Assembly (NCBI GenBank): GCA_963921825.1
Contig: OY997588.1
Coordinates: 132,091,203-132,155,202, forward strand
Source of the DNA: Erodium maritimum
Lineage: Eukaryota; Streptophyta; Magnoliopsida; Geraniales; Geraniaceae
Length of the DNA stretch: 64,000 nt
Reading direction: 5' to 3'
Each line of letters starts with the position of its first letter. Position 1 is the first letter of the stretch. Positions 11,701 through 22,542 of this stretch are shown here, one piece after another. Made by a program: the position numbers and the translations under genes. A model generated the notes under the pieces. It made no database searches, was not told where the DNA came from, and was given only the letters and a program-made list of their open reading frames with translations.

Positions 11701-12959
11701 TACTACCAAACGCCCTTACATGCAAATCAATCACACCTTGGTCTCTTCTTGTGCGTGAGAAGGATTGACAATCGTGTGAAGCACCCCCAACTATCCTTCT
11801 TCTGCTACCGCCTTCAGACTTCGGTTGATTAATAAGATAACCACTTCACTACTCACCCTTCCACATGTGCTTTATCTCCCAACCTCTCTTTTCAGGATAA
11901 AGTTGTCGAAGATTGAGTTCCCTGTCATTACTGACATAATTATTCGATCACAAGTGAACCAAATAGCTGGGCCGGACCCATACACTCAGTAGCTAATGAA
12001 TGTGGTTTACTTACCCAACAGTTTGGGTGGGCCGGTAATGTATGCTCATTACCAACGAAGTCAAAAAATTCGGTCGGCTAAATTGACATCATACTTTTTT
12101 TAGATCGTCCACCTAAACGTGCATTATGTTAAAATTAACTTAAAAATCCGAAACAACACAAAAAGAAACAATCTAAGTCATTGAAACCAGAAAGTGGAAG
12201 TGCAAATTAAACATAAAATTTTCAATGAAAGCTATAATAAATTATCAAAACCGAAAATAGACGATATCAAAACATCATATGTCAGTCAGAAAAGGGAACT
12301 AGCTAGTCGGAGTCGTTGATGGGAGAAGGAACATAAAACGAGGGGCCCTGTCGTTTTTTATTTCCATGAGCATCGCGACTTGGTTGGACAAGTCATCTAC
12401 GCGTCTTAAGTCCTATCTCTACGCCTCAAATTCTTCTTGGTGTATCCTGTCCCACTCCCTTTCACGTTCCTTTTCCTCGGCCAGTGCAACAAGCATATGT
12501 TGTTGCTCATGGACAACACAGATGAGTTCGTCTACCTTCTAAGAGGACTCGGCGGGCGCAGAGATGGATGAACATGCAAAATCCTTGAGCCGTCGGACCC
12601 TCACTTTCTTCTCGAGTCCGGCCTAGATGAACATCTTCAAGATTTTCTTCTCCAAAGTGGTGGGTGTTGTGTCATCGACATCGATCTCTTGCGTGGCAGA
12701 TAGGGTCGTAACGGAAAAGGTCTCATTGAATTCCTCATGAGCCGTTAAGAATTTTTGTTGAGATAGAAGGGGAAATAAAAGCAAACTGTTAATTGCAAAC
12801 AGTAGCTGAAACATATAATTTACTTTAATAGACCGACTTAATGATGGAAAGCTTACCCCGCGTATCCTGGTCGGGGCGTGTGGATCGTTAAGCGGGAAAT
12901 ACTTCATCCCAACGCTAATATGAAGAGTAAGGGACTCAGCCGCCTTCAAGGCTTTGTAT
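11701..12959. other. Degenerate repeat-derived sequence, no intact gene
   Basis: No complete gene is visible. A minus-strand open frame at 12623-12949 has no domain I can name but runs toward the possible CACTA remnant at its 5' side. Confidence 0.3.
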
Positions 12960-13260
12960 CCTACTGCATAGTCGTATAACGACTTACTTCCCCGCGTGTT
13001 TTCAACTCGTTCTTTTCCCGATCCTTGTTAAACTTGGCATAACATTTGCAAAGTCATCACATGTTAAGATTTTCATTATATACGAAACACAAAATAAAAG
13101 AATGAAAACCATGTAATTATCTTGCCCACTCTGACTTTCAATGGTCGTGAATGAGCCTCCACTAGTCGGTGGACGACATCATACGCGTTGTTACCTTTTT
13201 TTCAACTCCTCCTCTTTATACTCCGTCCATCACACCTTGCATTCGATTTTTTCCGCTCTG
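12960..13260 (-). pseudogene. Possible CACTA (En/Spm) protein remnant
   Basis: On the minus strand the pieces YREHHKEPVLRAEK (near 13250), YDVVHRLVEAHSRP (near 13160) and a lysine-rich KFNKDREKNELKTRGE segment (near 13020) recall the conserved region of plant CACTA-type transposon proteins, which have a similar NKENR...RG signature. The pieces are separated by short AT-rich gaps that may be introns or decay. I saw no CACTA termini, so this is tentative. Confidence 0.25.
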
Positions 13261-14064
13261 AGTACCGGTTCTTTGTGGTGCTCTCTATAGAAACTAAGAG
13301 TGATTCGTAGTCGTCAATTTCAAAAAAACTCGTGAAAGGCCTAAAACAATGATTTAAATAGTCGTACAAAAGAACTTACCTAAAAGACGCAGATCCTAGG
13401 TAGGTCGAATCGCGAAAGTAGACTTTAACAAACCATGTTAAGGTTGACACGGAATTATTCTGTTCAGCCTTTTGCTTTCTCTTGTAGTATTGTCATGTAA
13501 ATTAAGGTACCAAGTTTCATTGTTGTCGTTTGTTAGGCTCATTCTTAAGTATATTAAGGGAAAATAAGAGAAGATGACATTGTTTATCCTACATATAAAA
13601 CAAGGGAGATTCTTTGTTGTATAAGCATGCAAGGGTTAGGATACACAACAAACAAGCTTTATGTTTATTCTTTTGACACGCAAATTTTATATACATTTGA
13701 TAGATTGCCGATTACATTAGTGTCGTATGACTCATCCCTATCCCATGTTCATTTTTATTGACAGAACCTAATAGGACAAAAGGGAAATGGGATGACTCAC
13801 CTGTAAATACGCATTTCTATATATATGTTTCGTTGTTGTTCAAATTATTAATCCTTTTTAGTATTGGTTATTTTTTTGAAGAATTGTATTGGATGTTAGT
13901 GTTATTTTTGAGTAAGTACAACTTTTATTCTTTTAAAAAGAGGTAGTACATATTTGAGGATCATGACGGGACAAATAAAATAGCCCTTGTAACTATATAA
14001 ACGTCTAAGACGTTGTTGAACGGAGCGTCATTAAGGCTAACTAAGACAGATGCTAAAGCCAATT
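13261..14064. other. AT-rich stretch with no recognised gene
   Basis: Short open frames such as 13438-13632 (minus) and 13758-13946 (plus) have no family features. I see no repeat ends. Confidence 0.4.
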
Positions 14065-14292
14065 GACGAACAGTGCTCAAGATAGGGCATGTAGGCCGCT
14101 GGGTCCCCCGAAGGCGACACGTTTCTTCTGTTGGAAACCCGAGCTTGTGGACGTCAGATTGACGGTGGGAGATGTGATGACGAACATTGCTCAAGATAGG
14201 GCCTGTAAGCCGCTGGGTCCCCTGAAGGGGACACGTTTCTTCCGTTGTAAACCCGAAATTGTGTACGTCCGAGCGACGATGGTAGATGTGAA
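14065..14292. repeat. Tandem duplication of a 114-bp unit
   Basis: Two head-to-tail copies (14065-14178 and 14179-14292), each beginning GACGAACA and containing GCTCAAGATAGGGC and CCGCTGGGTCCCC. They differ at about one position in seven or eight. Both strands are open through the repeat (plus 14063-14365, minus 13961-14476), which reflects the period being a multiple of three. I recognise no protein in either reading. Confidence 0.8.
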
Positions 14293-14570
14293 TCAGAGAT
14301 TCTGTTCGGGAAAAGTCCCTGATTTCTTGGGAAAAAGCTTTGAATCGTCGCTCAATGATCATTAACCCTGCAAACCAGAACCTAAACGATAAAATAAACC
14401 AGATCCAATCGACCCGAGATCGAGGAGAAAGTCGCGGAGGAGGCCAAGGCGGCGGATCCAGTGATAGCGGCTTCACTGGCAGTTGTAGATTAATCTTATT
14501 ATAATAATTGTTAGTATAATGTTATTAGGGTAGTTAGCTTATTATGTGGGTAGATGATAATATGGAGTTA

Positions 14571-16340
14571 ATTTTTTTTAACGAAAGGTGCAAATTTCAT
14601 TAAACTGTAAAAACCATTTCATCGATGCACACCAGGGAATAAGCTCCCTGACCACTAAATAATGACAGTACGGAATCGAAGTTCACCAATCCTTGTACTA
14701 CTAGAACTGTCACTGACGGTATTTGGATGCAGAAGGGATAAAAAGAAAAACGGGAAGTGCGAAGATGGTACTGGAAATCCTGCTCCGAAAACTGTCACAA
14801 CAGTAATGGCCAAGGATTTCTACAGTAGTAGTGGGAGGCAAAGCATCATCCTGGCACCCCTCCCTAGGCCAGTCCTTGATGCTCGGGCGACCTACCATTC
14901 CTCCTAACGAGGTTGTTTCCCCGCCCTTGTCTGGTCATCCTTAAGGGGTCCCGTTACCAACCGCTTGAGTGTCCCAACTCCGGTGATAGAGCAACACTCA
15001 TAACCTCCCTAGAAGTGGACTCTTAAACCTTAGTAATCGGTTTGCCAGTGGGCTGTCTGATAACTATCCCGCCATTTCCCCGAAATACTCGTTGGTTAGG
15101 TATAGTGCTAGGGGAAGGTCGGGGGCTCTGTTCTATACGGGGGAGGCCACATTTATAGGTCTTGGGGGAAGGTAGCCCCGATTTGTGTGGATGGGGTGAT
15201 GTAGGGATCTCACCCCAATCTGTGGCGTAGGGCTTCGCCTGCTTATCCTTCTGGTACTCAAGGAGAGATGAGTCATACCTGAGTACGCCAAAGACCTCCC
15301 ACAAAAAATCCTTCGGGACATGACCAAGTCGCCCACAGTTATAACAATAACTGGGAAGCTTAATATAGGTCTGCTCCACTCTCACCGGGTCTGGGAACTC
15401 CTTAAAGCAAAGCGTTAAGCCTCGCCGGAGTGGGCAGTCGATCAGGTGCCAGAACCGGACCCGCACCGTTCCACCCCAACACGTTCCCCATTTGTTGCTT
15501 ATAACCGCGACTGTAGTCCCTAGAGCATCCCCAATCGTCTGCCCCGTCTCCGTTGTGCGCACCAGTGGTGGCAGACCTCGGAAATGCACCCATAGTTGCA
15601 TTCGATCCAACTCGGGCTATGCCCGAGCATAGGGATCCAGGTCCCCTAATAGTAGGGCTCGGCCATCAAAGCACCAAGGTCCGTGATCCCAAACCCATGA
15701 CTTAGCCTCGGCCGATCTGAAGTAGAACATAAAGGTGGTCGGTTCCAATTCCTTGACGACCAAACCTTCAGTTTTCTTTCCCCAAGCCGTGGTGATGATC
15801 CGCATGAGGGTCTCCTTCCGAGGTGGTGTCGGCGACCACAGTCTACCCACAATCCCCTACTATTTCCTAGTAATGGCAGTGGAGATGGCGGGGGAAAACT
15901 GAACCAGGACCTCAACCTCATCCTCATCCTCGATTGAGCAGGAGGAAAGCCCGTCTTGAAGAGCCACAAGAGAATCTCGAACGTCGGTAGCCACTTTCAC
16001 CAGTGGTGAGTGTGGCTCGTCCAAGCATAGTGTCACCGGGCGACCTCGGCCCATGCTAACCGGAGTGGTCAAGCAGGCGGGAATGAGGGGGATACGGTAC
16101 CAAATTGGGAGGCACCGACCCAACCCTAGTACTTCCACAGCCGTTCTTGGGAGTTCCACCATTAGAGTCTTCCCCTTTGTCGGGTCTCGTATCAACGGTG
16201 GGTGTGATACTGTGGGATTCGAAGCGACAACCCTAGGGACCCAAACCCCATCTCTTAATAATACATCAACAGTAGTCGGTGGACCAATAAGAGGCGAGGC
16301 CGGAACCCTAGCGGTCACCCCGTCTAGGCTGGGTCCGGAG
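14571..16340 (-). mobile_element. L1 derivative with ORF1 but no ORF2
   Basis: The 3' tail is the T run at 14571-14579 on the plus strand, next to a stem-loop (AGGGA...TCCCT, 14634-14649). Upstream on the minus strand come a 3' region and then a broken ORF1 (15023-16318) with DUF4283-like and zinc-knuckle parts. Nothing resembling endonuclease or reverse transcriptase lies between ORF1 and the tail, although a full L1 would have about 3-4 kb there. The 3' region is shared with 16391-17372 (inverted) and 22543-23128. No target-site duplication was found. Confidence 0.6.
15023..15850 (-). pseudogene. LINE ORF1 (DUF4283 and CCHC knuckle), frameshifted
   Basis: Two adjacent open pieces, 15617-15850 and 15023-15610. 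The first contains EPTTFMFYFRSAEAKSWV and GPWCFDGRALLLGD, typical of DUF4283. The second contains LWVHFRGLPPLVRT and then YCYNCGRLGH, a C-x2-C-x4-H knuckle. The final cysteine expected four residues after the His is replaced (KDF). These proteins bind element RNA to form the retrotransposition particle. A further upstream frame (15860-16318) may be the N-terminal part. The frame breaks and lost Cys make it a pseudogene. Confidence 0.7.
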
Positions 16341-16390
16341 GCGGAATAGGGTTTGAATACCCTGTAGCGGGGTCGTTCCTAATCCTTCTT

Positions 16391-17372
16391 TTGGGGCTGG
16401 CGGCCCTCGTCCTCGGGACTCGAGAATGGAGGCGTCGGAGCACATGGCGACCACTGTCCAGAAGAGAGTTCGGACATCGGCCTCAACACGGTACCCTCAG
16501 ACTCACCTACCAGTGTATCAGAGAGGTCTGCTGCGGTACAATGCAGCGAGAGGACCGCGTCCCCGCGTCATACGGCTGGTGGCTCATCACTCCCGGCCGA
16601 CGGGGGTGGCGCCGCAGTCCTATGGGGATCCTGGTGGAGCTGGTGATGTGTTGGGTTGGGAGCGGGTGATTGAGCCCCTAACCCTATTGACAATGGACCC
16701 GATACCTAAGGCTCGGTTATCTCGAGGAAAGGGGATCGGGGGAACAATGGACCCGGTACCTAACCCGGATACCCGAGCCCCCACCTGGGATGCCAGTCAT
16801 GTGCCCGCGAAAGGCCCCCTGGGTGGTCCTTCACGAAAGCCCCAACTTTTTTACACGGGAACATCTGGCGAGGGGCTGATGTAGATCAGCGCTCTGCTGA
16901 TTCGATTGTTACCCTGCTATCACGGGAGCATGGTGGAATTGGAGGTGGTGGGTGCGCCCGTCCAAGAGTGTGAGCCGTGGAAGCTCCGTCGCCTTTGGTT
17001 CGTAGGAGTGTAGTTGTTGGAGTACGGGCAAGGGTGGCGCCTACATCTGGCTGGCTGGTCCAATCACAGGCAGGGGAGATGCCTCGTTGGGAGGAATGAT
17101 ACATCACATGAGCATCGGGGACTGGCCCTGGGAGGGGTCCCTAGACGATACTTTGTCTCCCACCAACACTATTATTGTAGACGCCCTTCAGGATATCCGG
17201 TATCCCGTTCCTCCTCCCTGCCTTCTTCCTTTGCCCGTGAGGCGTCAAAATATCGTCTATGCGGTTCTGGTATTCCAAGGTTCAATGAACTAGTGTTCAC
17301 TCATACTAGCCTTTTATGGTCGAGGAGCATGTTCCTCGAGACATTTCGATGTAATCGTTTTAAAAAATTATA
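16391..17372 (+). mobile_element. Second L1-derived copy, inverted
   Basis: On the plus strand the segment near 17075-17220 (GDWPWEG, then DDTLSP and QDIRYPVPPP) corresponds to the 3' coding or 3' region of the copies at 14710-14905 (minus) and 22720-22890 (minus). A stem-loop CGAGGA...TCCTCG (17321-17338) lies at the same place as in those copies, followed by an A/T-rich end near 17372. The upstream open frame (16426-16884) has no clear domain. This copy and 14571-16340 face each other head to head. They overlap in content, so simple twin priming does not explain the arrangement. Confidence 0.5.
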
Positions 17373-17622
17373 ATATTTCAATTTGTCGTTCAAAAAAATA
17401 TGAATTACATTAAATAATTTAATGAATTGTACAATTTTGGCAAACCCTAATGATTTTGGAGTTAGATTTTTGCCATAACCGATCACAAAAGCATCTTCCA
17501 GTAGCATAGATTTGTTTGGATAACAAAAGCATCTTCGTAGAAAACAAAATAACAAAGAAAACTAGGTCTAAAGTGTAGAAACACATGACATTGTGGAAAA
17601 CTAGGGCAAAAATCAACCCCGG
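17373..17622. other. Short AT-rich spacer downstream of RING gene
   Basis: Non-coding as far as I can see. It holds the likely 3' untranslated region of the minus-strand RING-H2 gene. Confidence 0.4.
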
Positions 17623-18216
17623 TCATTGTTTGATGAACTCGTAACGACACAGCGGACAAGTGGTGCTCCGGCGAAGCCAATTGAGTAAGCAAGGCACGTG
17701 ATACACGTGCTGGCAAGCGGGCGTCTCAACGGACTCGGTGCCCACCGAGATCTCACTCAAACACACGCTACACGTCAAACCCTCCTCCTCCACCTTCACC
17801 CTCTTCTCCATCACACCCTCCACACGCCTTTCCCGATCCGAATCGTGGTCGTCGAGGTACGGAACATCCAGATCCACCACCATCCCCCGAGTCATACGCT
17901 CACCTTCTCTCCTCATGCAGTTGAGGATCTCGTCCACGGCCACGTCAGGCTCGTAGGTGACGCCCAGCGACGCCACCAACCCGGACACAACGGAACGGCA
18001 CAAGTCGCTGTGCACGTCGCCCAGTTGGTCGCCTCGCACCCAAAGCGTCTCCTCTTTTAGAACAATGCACGTTGGGTCACCCTCGTCTTCTTCGTCGTCC
18101 TGCCTGTGTGTCGTAATGCAGAACCGCATCTTAATCTTTGGCTCTCCGCCGTCAACACTCTCTTCACCGTCCTCCGTCATTAACCGAGCACTACAATAGG
18201 GCTCATACTCATCCAT
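17623..18216 (-). CDS. RING-H2 finger protein, probable E3 ubiquitin ligase
   Basis: A single-exon gene of 197 aa. The C-terminus holds a C3H2C3 RING-H2 finger: C149, C152, C168, H170, H173, C176, C187 and C190, spaced C-x2-C-x15-C-x1-H-x2-H-x2-C-x10-C-x2-C, with the W (NWL) that usually contacts the E2 enzyme. RING-H2 proteins of this size typically transfer ubiquitin from an E2 to a substrate; the substrate here is unknown. The N-terminal 148 residues are acidic, with no transmembrane segment or signal peptide, suggesting a soluble cytosolic or nuclear protein. I chose the Met at 18216 (MDEYEPYC) rather than the in-frame Met at 18324, because a TATA-like run lies between them at 18271-18290, which places the transcript start downstream of the first Met. 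Transposons lie on both sides. The frame is intact. Confidence 0.85.
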   Translation of the reverse strand: MDEYEPYCSARLMTEDGEESVDGGEPKIKMRFCITTHRQDDEEDEGDPTCIVLKEETLWVRGDQLGDVHSDLCRSVVSGLVASLGVTYEPDVAVDEILNCMRREGERMTRGMVVDLDVPYLDDHDSDRERRVEGVMEKRVKVEEEGLTCSVCLSEISVGTESVETPACQHVYHVPCLLNWLRRSTTCPLCRYEFIKQ

Positions 18217-18270
18217 TGCTCCTACTTCTTCTGAACAATACTTGATAAGGTTTTGGGTTGATCCACCGAA

Positions 18271-18290
18271 TATATAGTATATATATATAG
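18271..18290 (-). promoter_or_regulatory. TATA box of the RING-H2 gene
   Basis: A TATATATA-rich run 55-74 bp upstream of the chosen start codon on the minus strand. It allows a short 5' leader of roughly 25-45 nt. It is AT-repeat sequence, so the exact box is uncertain. Confidence 0.5.
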
Positions 18291-18972
18291 CGGTTATTAA
18301 TTTTTTGAAATTTGAAATTTTCACTCATATATACATGGCTAGGGCTTCTTCAACCCTGTTGCGGTTAATTAGCTTAATCTCTAAAAAGGAAATATTGACA
18401 GATTTTGTTACTTCTTTCCCTTCTGAGAAGATACTAAAAGATGTTTCCGCAGTATTTAAGTGCCTATATTTAGCTTCAAACAAATTTATACTTACAATAG
18501 TTATTTTATTAATCAGTATAGGTGCGAAACGTGCAATTGTATTAAATTTATATCAGGACATTGATGTGCGTCCGAGAACATCACTCCCATGCGACACAAG
18601 CAGTGGCTCATTAAACCTTGTACCACTGTAACCATCGTTTTACTGGTAACTAAAGTTGTACGGAATTCTGTAATTTCCGAATCCTAAAAGAAGAAGAGTT
18701 ATCCTTAGCAATCATAGATTAGTAGAGATTCTTCCTTGTTTTAATTCATTCATAAATGTATAATTCTTCTTCTTCTTTTTTTGAGAACCGTAAATGTAGA
18801 ATTCTAGTTGGAGTAAAACAAAAGAACTAGTTTGGGTTGAAAAAGGCATCCTAATAAACTTGAACTCCAGTACAGTTAAGGAAAATTAAAGTTAAAATAC
18901 TGGATGCGGAAATAGGATGAGCACAAAACGGATCAAGCAGTGGAGAACATATCATACATCTGATTCTAAACA
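18291..18972. other. Upstream region of RING gene, no gene seen
   Basis: AT-rich. The plus-strand open frame at 18305-18631 (108 codons) shows no domain and overlaps the promoter of the RING gene, so I treat it as non-coding. Confidence 0.4.
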
Positions 18973-18985
18973 ATAATTAGTTTTT

Positions 18986-19390
18986 GGGATAATTGTCAAA
19001 ACATGCACTTATGTTTCGTCCACAACGAAATAGTGCACAATATTTTGTCCACGTCGTCTGGTTACCCTTATGAATCGTCCACGCACTTCTGTTAGAAAAG
19101 TGTAACAGCAGAAACTGAATTGACAATTTTGCCCTTTTGGTTTGAAATTCAAAAGTAAGAATTTCGTCCAAAAAAATGAGTTGCTGAGGATTATTAGGGA
19201 AATTTCGTCCAAATAAAAATTCAGACACAAGCACATGATAGCACGTGAGGCTACATATTCGAATATTCTGTTAATTTTACTGATAGAAGTGCGTTGACGA
19301 TTCATAAGGGTAGCCAGACGACGTGGACGAAACATTGTGCACTATTTCGTTTGTGGACGAAACATAAGTGCATGTTTTGACAATTATCCC
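18986..19390. mobile_element. Mutator-type MITE with long inverted repeats, 405 bp
   Basis: Inverted repeats of roughly 105 bp begin GGGATAATTGTCAAAACATG at each end and include CTTATGTTTCGTCCAC. A 9-bp direct repeat, TTAGTTTTT, flanks the element (18977-18985 and 19391-19399), the size made by MULE transposases. It landed in the T-rich tail of the non-LTR element to its right. The element at 52939-53209 has related ends. Confidence 0.8.
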
Positions 19391-19399
19391 TTAGTTTTT

Positions 19400-20428
19400 T
19401 TTTTATTAGGAAAGACATATTATAAAACTTGCTCTATAAAATGTAAAGCAGGGGTGAAGCATAATGAAGGGGCATTCCTCTCTAATTGAAATCTCATGAA
19501 CAACCTCAACACACTGAGACAGAACTCACACCATGAACTGAGCCCACGCAGGAGCGAAACCTGAAAGACGAGCGCTGGCGTGTAAGCATAGCCTCATGAT
19601 AGCCCTAGCAAGGGGAACAACCTGAAGAGTCGATAACAGACGCAAGCGTTGGCAAAAAGCACAACCTCAAGACTAACCCAACAGGGGTGCAAACAAATAA
19701 AAAGGTCTAAATACCCAAATATTACAACCATTAAGAACCCAACTGGAAAACAGGTTTAAAACCTAGATATTCCTACCCTAAAGCGCATAAAAAGTAAGGG
19801 TCCATCACCCGGATTTTGCAACCACTAAGCGCAAGCAATACTGAAAAAACTGACCGACTGCCTAAGAATGAAAACATACTGTCTCATTAGGATCATCAAC
19901 CAATCATAAAGACTGGAAGATGAAAACTAATACGTCGACGACCAACACCGAACGACAAAGATATGTCTGGGGAGTCAAACCCAACCAGACACACTAATCC
20001 CTATAAACGAAACTGAAAGTAGACAGCTAAGAGACACAAATGCCAGACTTCTCACCGGCGAGCAACATACGCAACTTCAGTGAGGAAGGAGCGAGCAATC
20101 CCCTCCGTCCAAAACGATACTCGCCGACCAAGACGAGCTTCGACTCTCACATGATGAGGGAGAAAAGAACCTGCATCTGAGACGGAGAAGGACGCCTGGC
20201 GAGCTTTTCGAGACGTCGGCGCAGACAGGAGAACAAAAAAACGCACGGTAGAGGCTTGAGAAAGGAGATGGGAGGAAAGAAAAAGGAAGGAGGGAGGGTA
20301 GAGAGCCACCACCGGCTACAGCCGTGGTCGGTAGCCACATCCATCGCCGGTGGGGGCTCAAAGAAAGGGGCGGCAGCGTGTAACAGAAGAAGGGTAGGGT
20401 TTTTTGAAAAAAGGGGAAAGTTGAGACG
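19400..20428 (-). mobile_element. Non-autonomous non-LTR retrotransposon, about 1.0 kb (element 1)
   Basis: Its 3' tail is the T run around 19395-19404 and its 5' end abuts 20429. The target-site duplication ATAATTAGTTT is at 18973-18983 and 20429-20439; the MULE MITE sits between the left copy and the tail. A short stem-loop (19431-19449, with one G-U type pair) lies just before the tail. On the minus strand the 5' part (about 20050-20360) has serine- and leucine-rich open frames and no retroelement domain. There is no EN or RT, so it must have used L1 proteins in trans. Confidence 0.65.
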
Positions 20429-20439
20429 ATAATTAGTTT

Positions 20440-20776
20440 CTCGATGCTTGGTTACATCATCCTCAATTTCTCAATGAAGTTTCTCATTTATGGATAAATA
20501 CTATTGTTGATGGAGCTCCTCATTTCCAAAATTGAAAGCTCTAAAACATTTTTTGATTGGAACACTAACGCGTTTAGCTCTCAGGATAAGAGCATTGATA
20601 CTTTTGAGCAGAAAATTAATGAATGGTATGTTATCGTGGAAATTAAAGCTTTGATAGGGTCTGAATTATTTGATAGAGGACATTGTTATGTACTCCTCAT
20701 TCAAAAATTCAAGCTTCTTGACAAAGTTCGGAAACAGAAGTTTAGAATCAGATGGACCAAAAAAGGTGACATGAAT
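20440..20776 (+). pseudogene. L1 ORF2 remnant (EN-RT linker), + strand
   Basis: Reading on the plus strand with one or two stops: LDAWLHHPQFLNEVSHLW near 20442, then KFRIRWTKKGDMNIKYYH ending at 20790. This is the conserved L1 ORF2 segment between the endonuclease and the reverse transcriptase (compare RIRWLKEGDRNTKFFH). It continues as LQANYR after the insertion, at 22507-22542. The L1 is the host of the nested insertions at 19.4-43 kb. No RT motif survives. Confidence 0.7.
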
Positions 20777-20793
20777 ATCAAGTACTACCACTT

Positions 20794-22489
20794 TTTTTTT
20801 TATCAGCAATTGTTTTTTATAAAATCCGATTGCTACAAAGTGTAGCAGAAGGATAAGGGCAGAGCCCTCAGGTTTTACAAACAAGAGTACAGACATCGAG
20901 CACTGTCTCATAACAATCACCCAACATGGTGAGGAAACAACAACAGGTTCTTCAACCTAGAACTACTAACAATAAGCTCGAGTACAAACAGAGGCCTAAA
21001 CAAACGGGCCACAACAGTACAACAACCAAACAAAGGCTTAAAGCCCAACTTCAACTAAAAATAAACAAGGCCCAACCAAACAAGCCCTAAACAGAAACCT
21101 CCCTACTCCTCGAGCCCCGCTCCAGCCACGCCAAAGAAGCAACAGAAAAAGATCCTCCCCAACCGAGGACCGATACCGACCGACAACCAACGACCAAACC
21201 CAACGAACAACAACAAGTGCTAGGAGAGTCAGAAACAGACTCAATCGCCCCAATAGCTCCACCAAACACAGTAGAGAGATGTCCACCCAAAACACTTCAA
21301 TCAGCACCCTGCCCCAAGAGAACGACAGTTCCCAACTCCCTTCACAAAACTACACCACCCAAATACCTAGAACCTACAATGGGTGTTCAGGACAACTTCC
21401 CATGACCCTGAGAACCCAATACCCAATCTTCGAACCTCTATCCCCAAATCTCCCACACGTCGTTAGGCAAACACCCAACACTGGCCAACCCCAAGTGTTG
21501 GGCCTCATCACCCAATCGAGGATGAGGAAAAGAAGAATGGGTAAAAAGGAAGAGAGAAAGGGGTGAGTACACAGAGTTAAGGAGAAGAGGAGAATAGACC
21601 AGATCTAGCTCTCAGATCTCATCGAGACCTCGCCGGTGGTCAACACCAGACCGATGACCCAAAGGGAGAGGTCACCGCAAGTGCGATGCACGAAGATCTG
21701 GTCCGGGGGGAGAAACTTGAAGAAGAGAGAAGAGTTTAACCATACCTTACCGAGTAGCAAGACGTGAAAGCCGAAATCTGAGTCGCACCGCAAAACCAGA
21801 TCTGAGCCTCCGCAGAAAGCCAGCCCTCCCCGAGTACCAACTCCTCCACTTCGAGACCTGAGGAGGCCATAACCCCTCGTCGCTAGTCCGACGAGGCCCG
21901 GAAGAGCCGAGAACAGAAGAGGAAAAGTCAGATCTGAGAAGAAAAGTACCTCTGCAAACCGCTAAAGCCCGGAGAAGACGGGAGGCTAAGCGAGTTCAGT
22001 CCCAGATCTCGCCATCTCCAAGGAGAGAAGAGCGTCCCACAAGATCTGGGACTGACTCCGCCGGTGAAGACCCACGCCGCCGTGAAAACGAAGCAGGAAG
22101 AACAAAACGAAGGGAACGAAGAGAAGAGAGGAGACGAGTGTACGACGAAGGGAAGAGAAAAGAAGAGAGGTGACTCACCTGGCCGGAGCCAGATGAGCCA
22201 CCGACAGCGGCACGCAAGCGAGCCCTAGGGTTGAAGAAGGAGGAAGGTTCTAGAGAGAGGTCAGAGACCTTCTCTCTAGAAATCTTTTGATAGCCACAAC
22301 TACGGGGTGTGGGCTGTGGAGAGTAAATTGAACCACAACTACGGGGTGTGGGCTGTGGAGAGTACGTGCTTGTTCTTCTTCTTCATTGTCTCACTCATTT
22401 CCCCTGAACCCTATACTCTATCAGTTAAGGCTTGCCAGGTGTACCTGGAGTTTGGTTTCTTTGACCTGGGTTTATGTCCGTGTGGTGAA
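20794..22489 (-). mobile_element. Non-autonomous non-LTR retrotransposon, 1.7 kb (element 2)
   Basis: It is flanked by a perfect 17-bp target-site duplication, ATCAAGTACTACCACTT (20777-20793 and 22490-22506), with a T run (the poly(A) tail of a minus-strand transcript) starting at the left end. A perfect stem-loop TGCTACA...TGTAGCA (20831-20847) precedes the tail. The long duplication and tail are typical of L1-mediated integration. The 5' end has a 39-bp tandem repeat, then a CT-rich leader (about 22040-22280). Minus-strand open frames such as 21038-21307 and 21996-22217 show no recognisable domain. It has no EN or RT. Confidence 0.8.
22293..22363 (-). repeat. Two tandem 39-bp units at the 5' end of element 2
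   Basis: CCACAACTACGGGGTGTGGG occurs at 22293 and again at 22332, followed in both by CTGTGGAGAGTA. The position at the 5' end of a non-LTR element recalls promoter monomers of some L1 families. Confidence 0.7.
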
Positions 22490-22542
22490 ATCAAGTACTA
22501 CCACTTGCAAGCCAATTATAGAATAGAATTTGCACTATTGTT

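Noticed and set aside
14571-17372. One L1 inverted by twin priming
   Set aside because: Twin priming splits an element without duplicating sequence. Here both halves contain the same 3' region, so they are two copies.
18305-18631. 108-codon plus-strand frame upstream of the RING gene
   Set aside because: AT-rich, no domain, and it overlaps the promoter of the opposite-strand gene.
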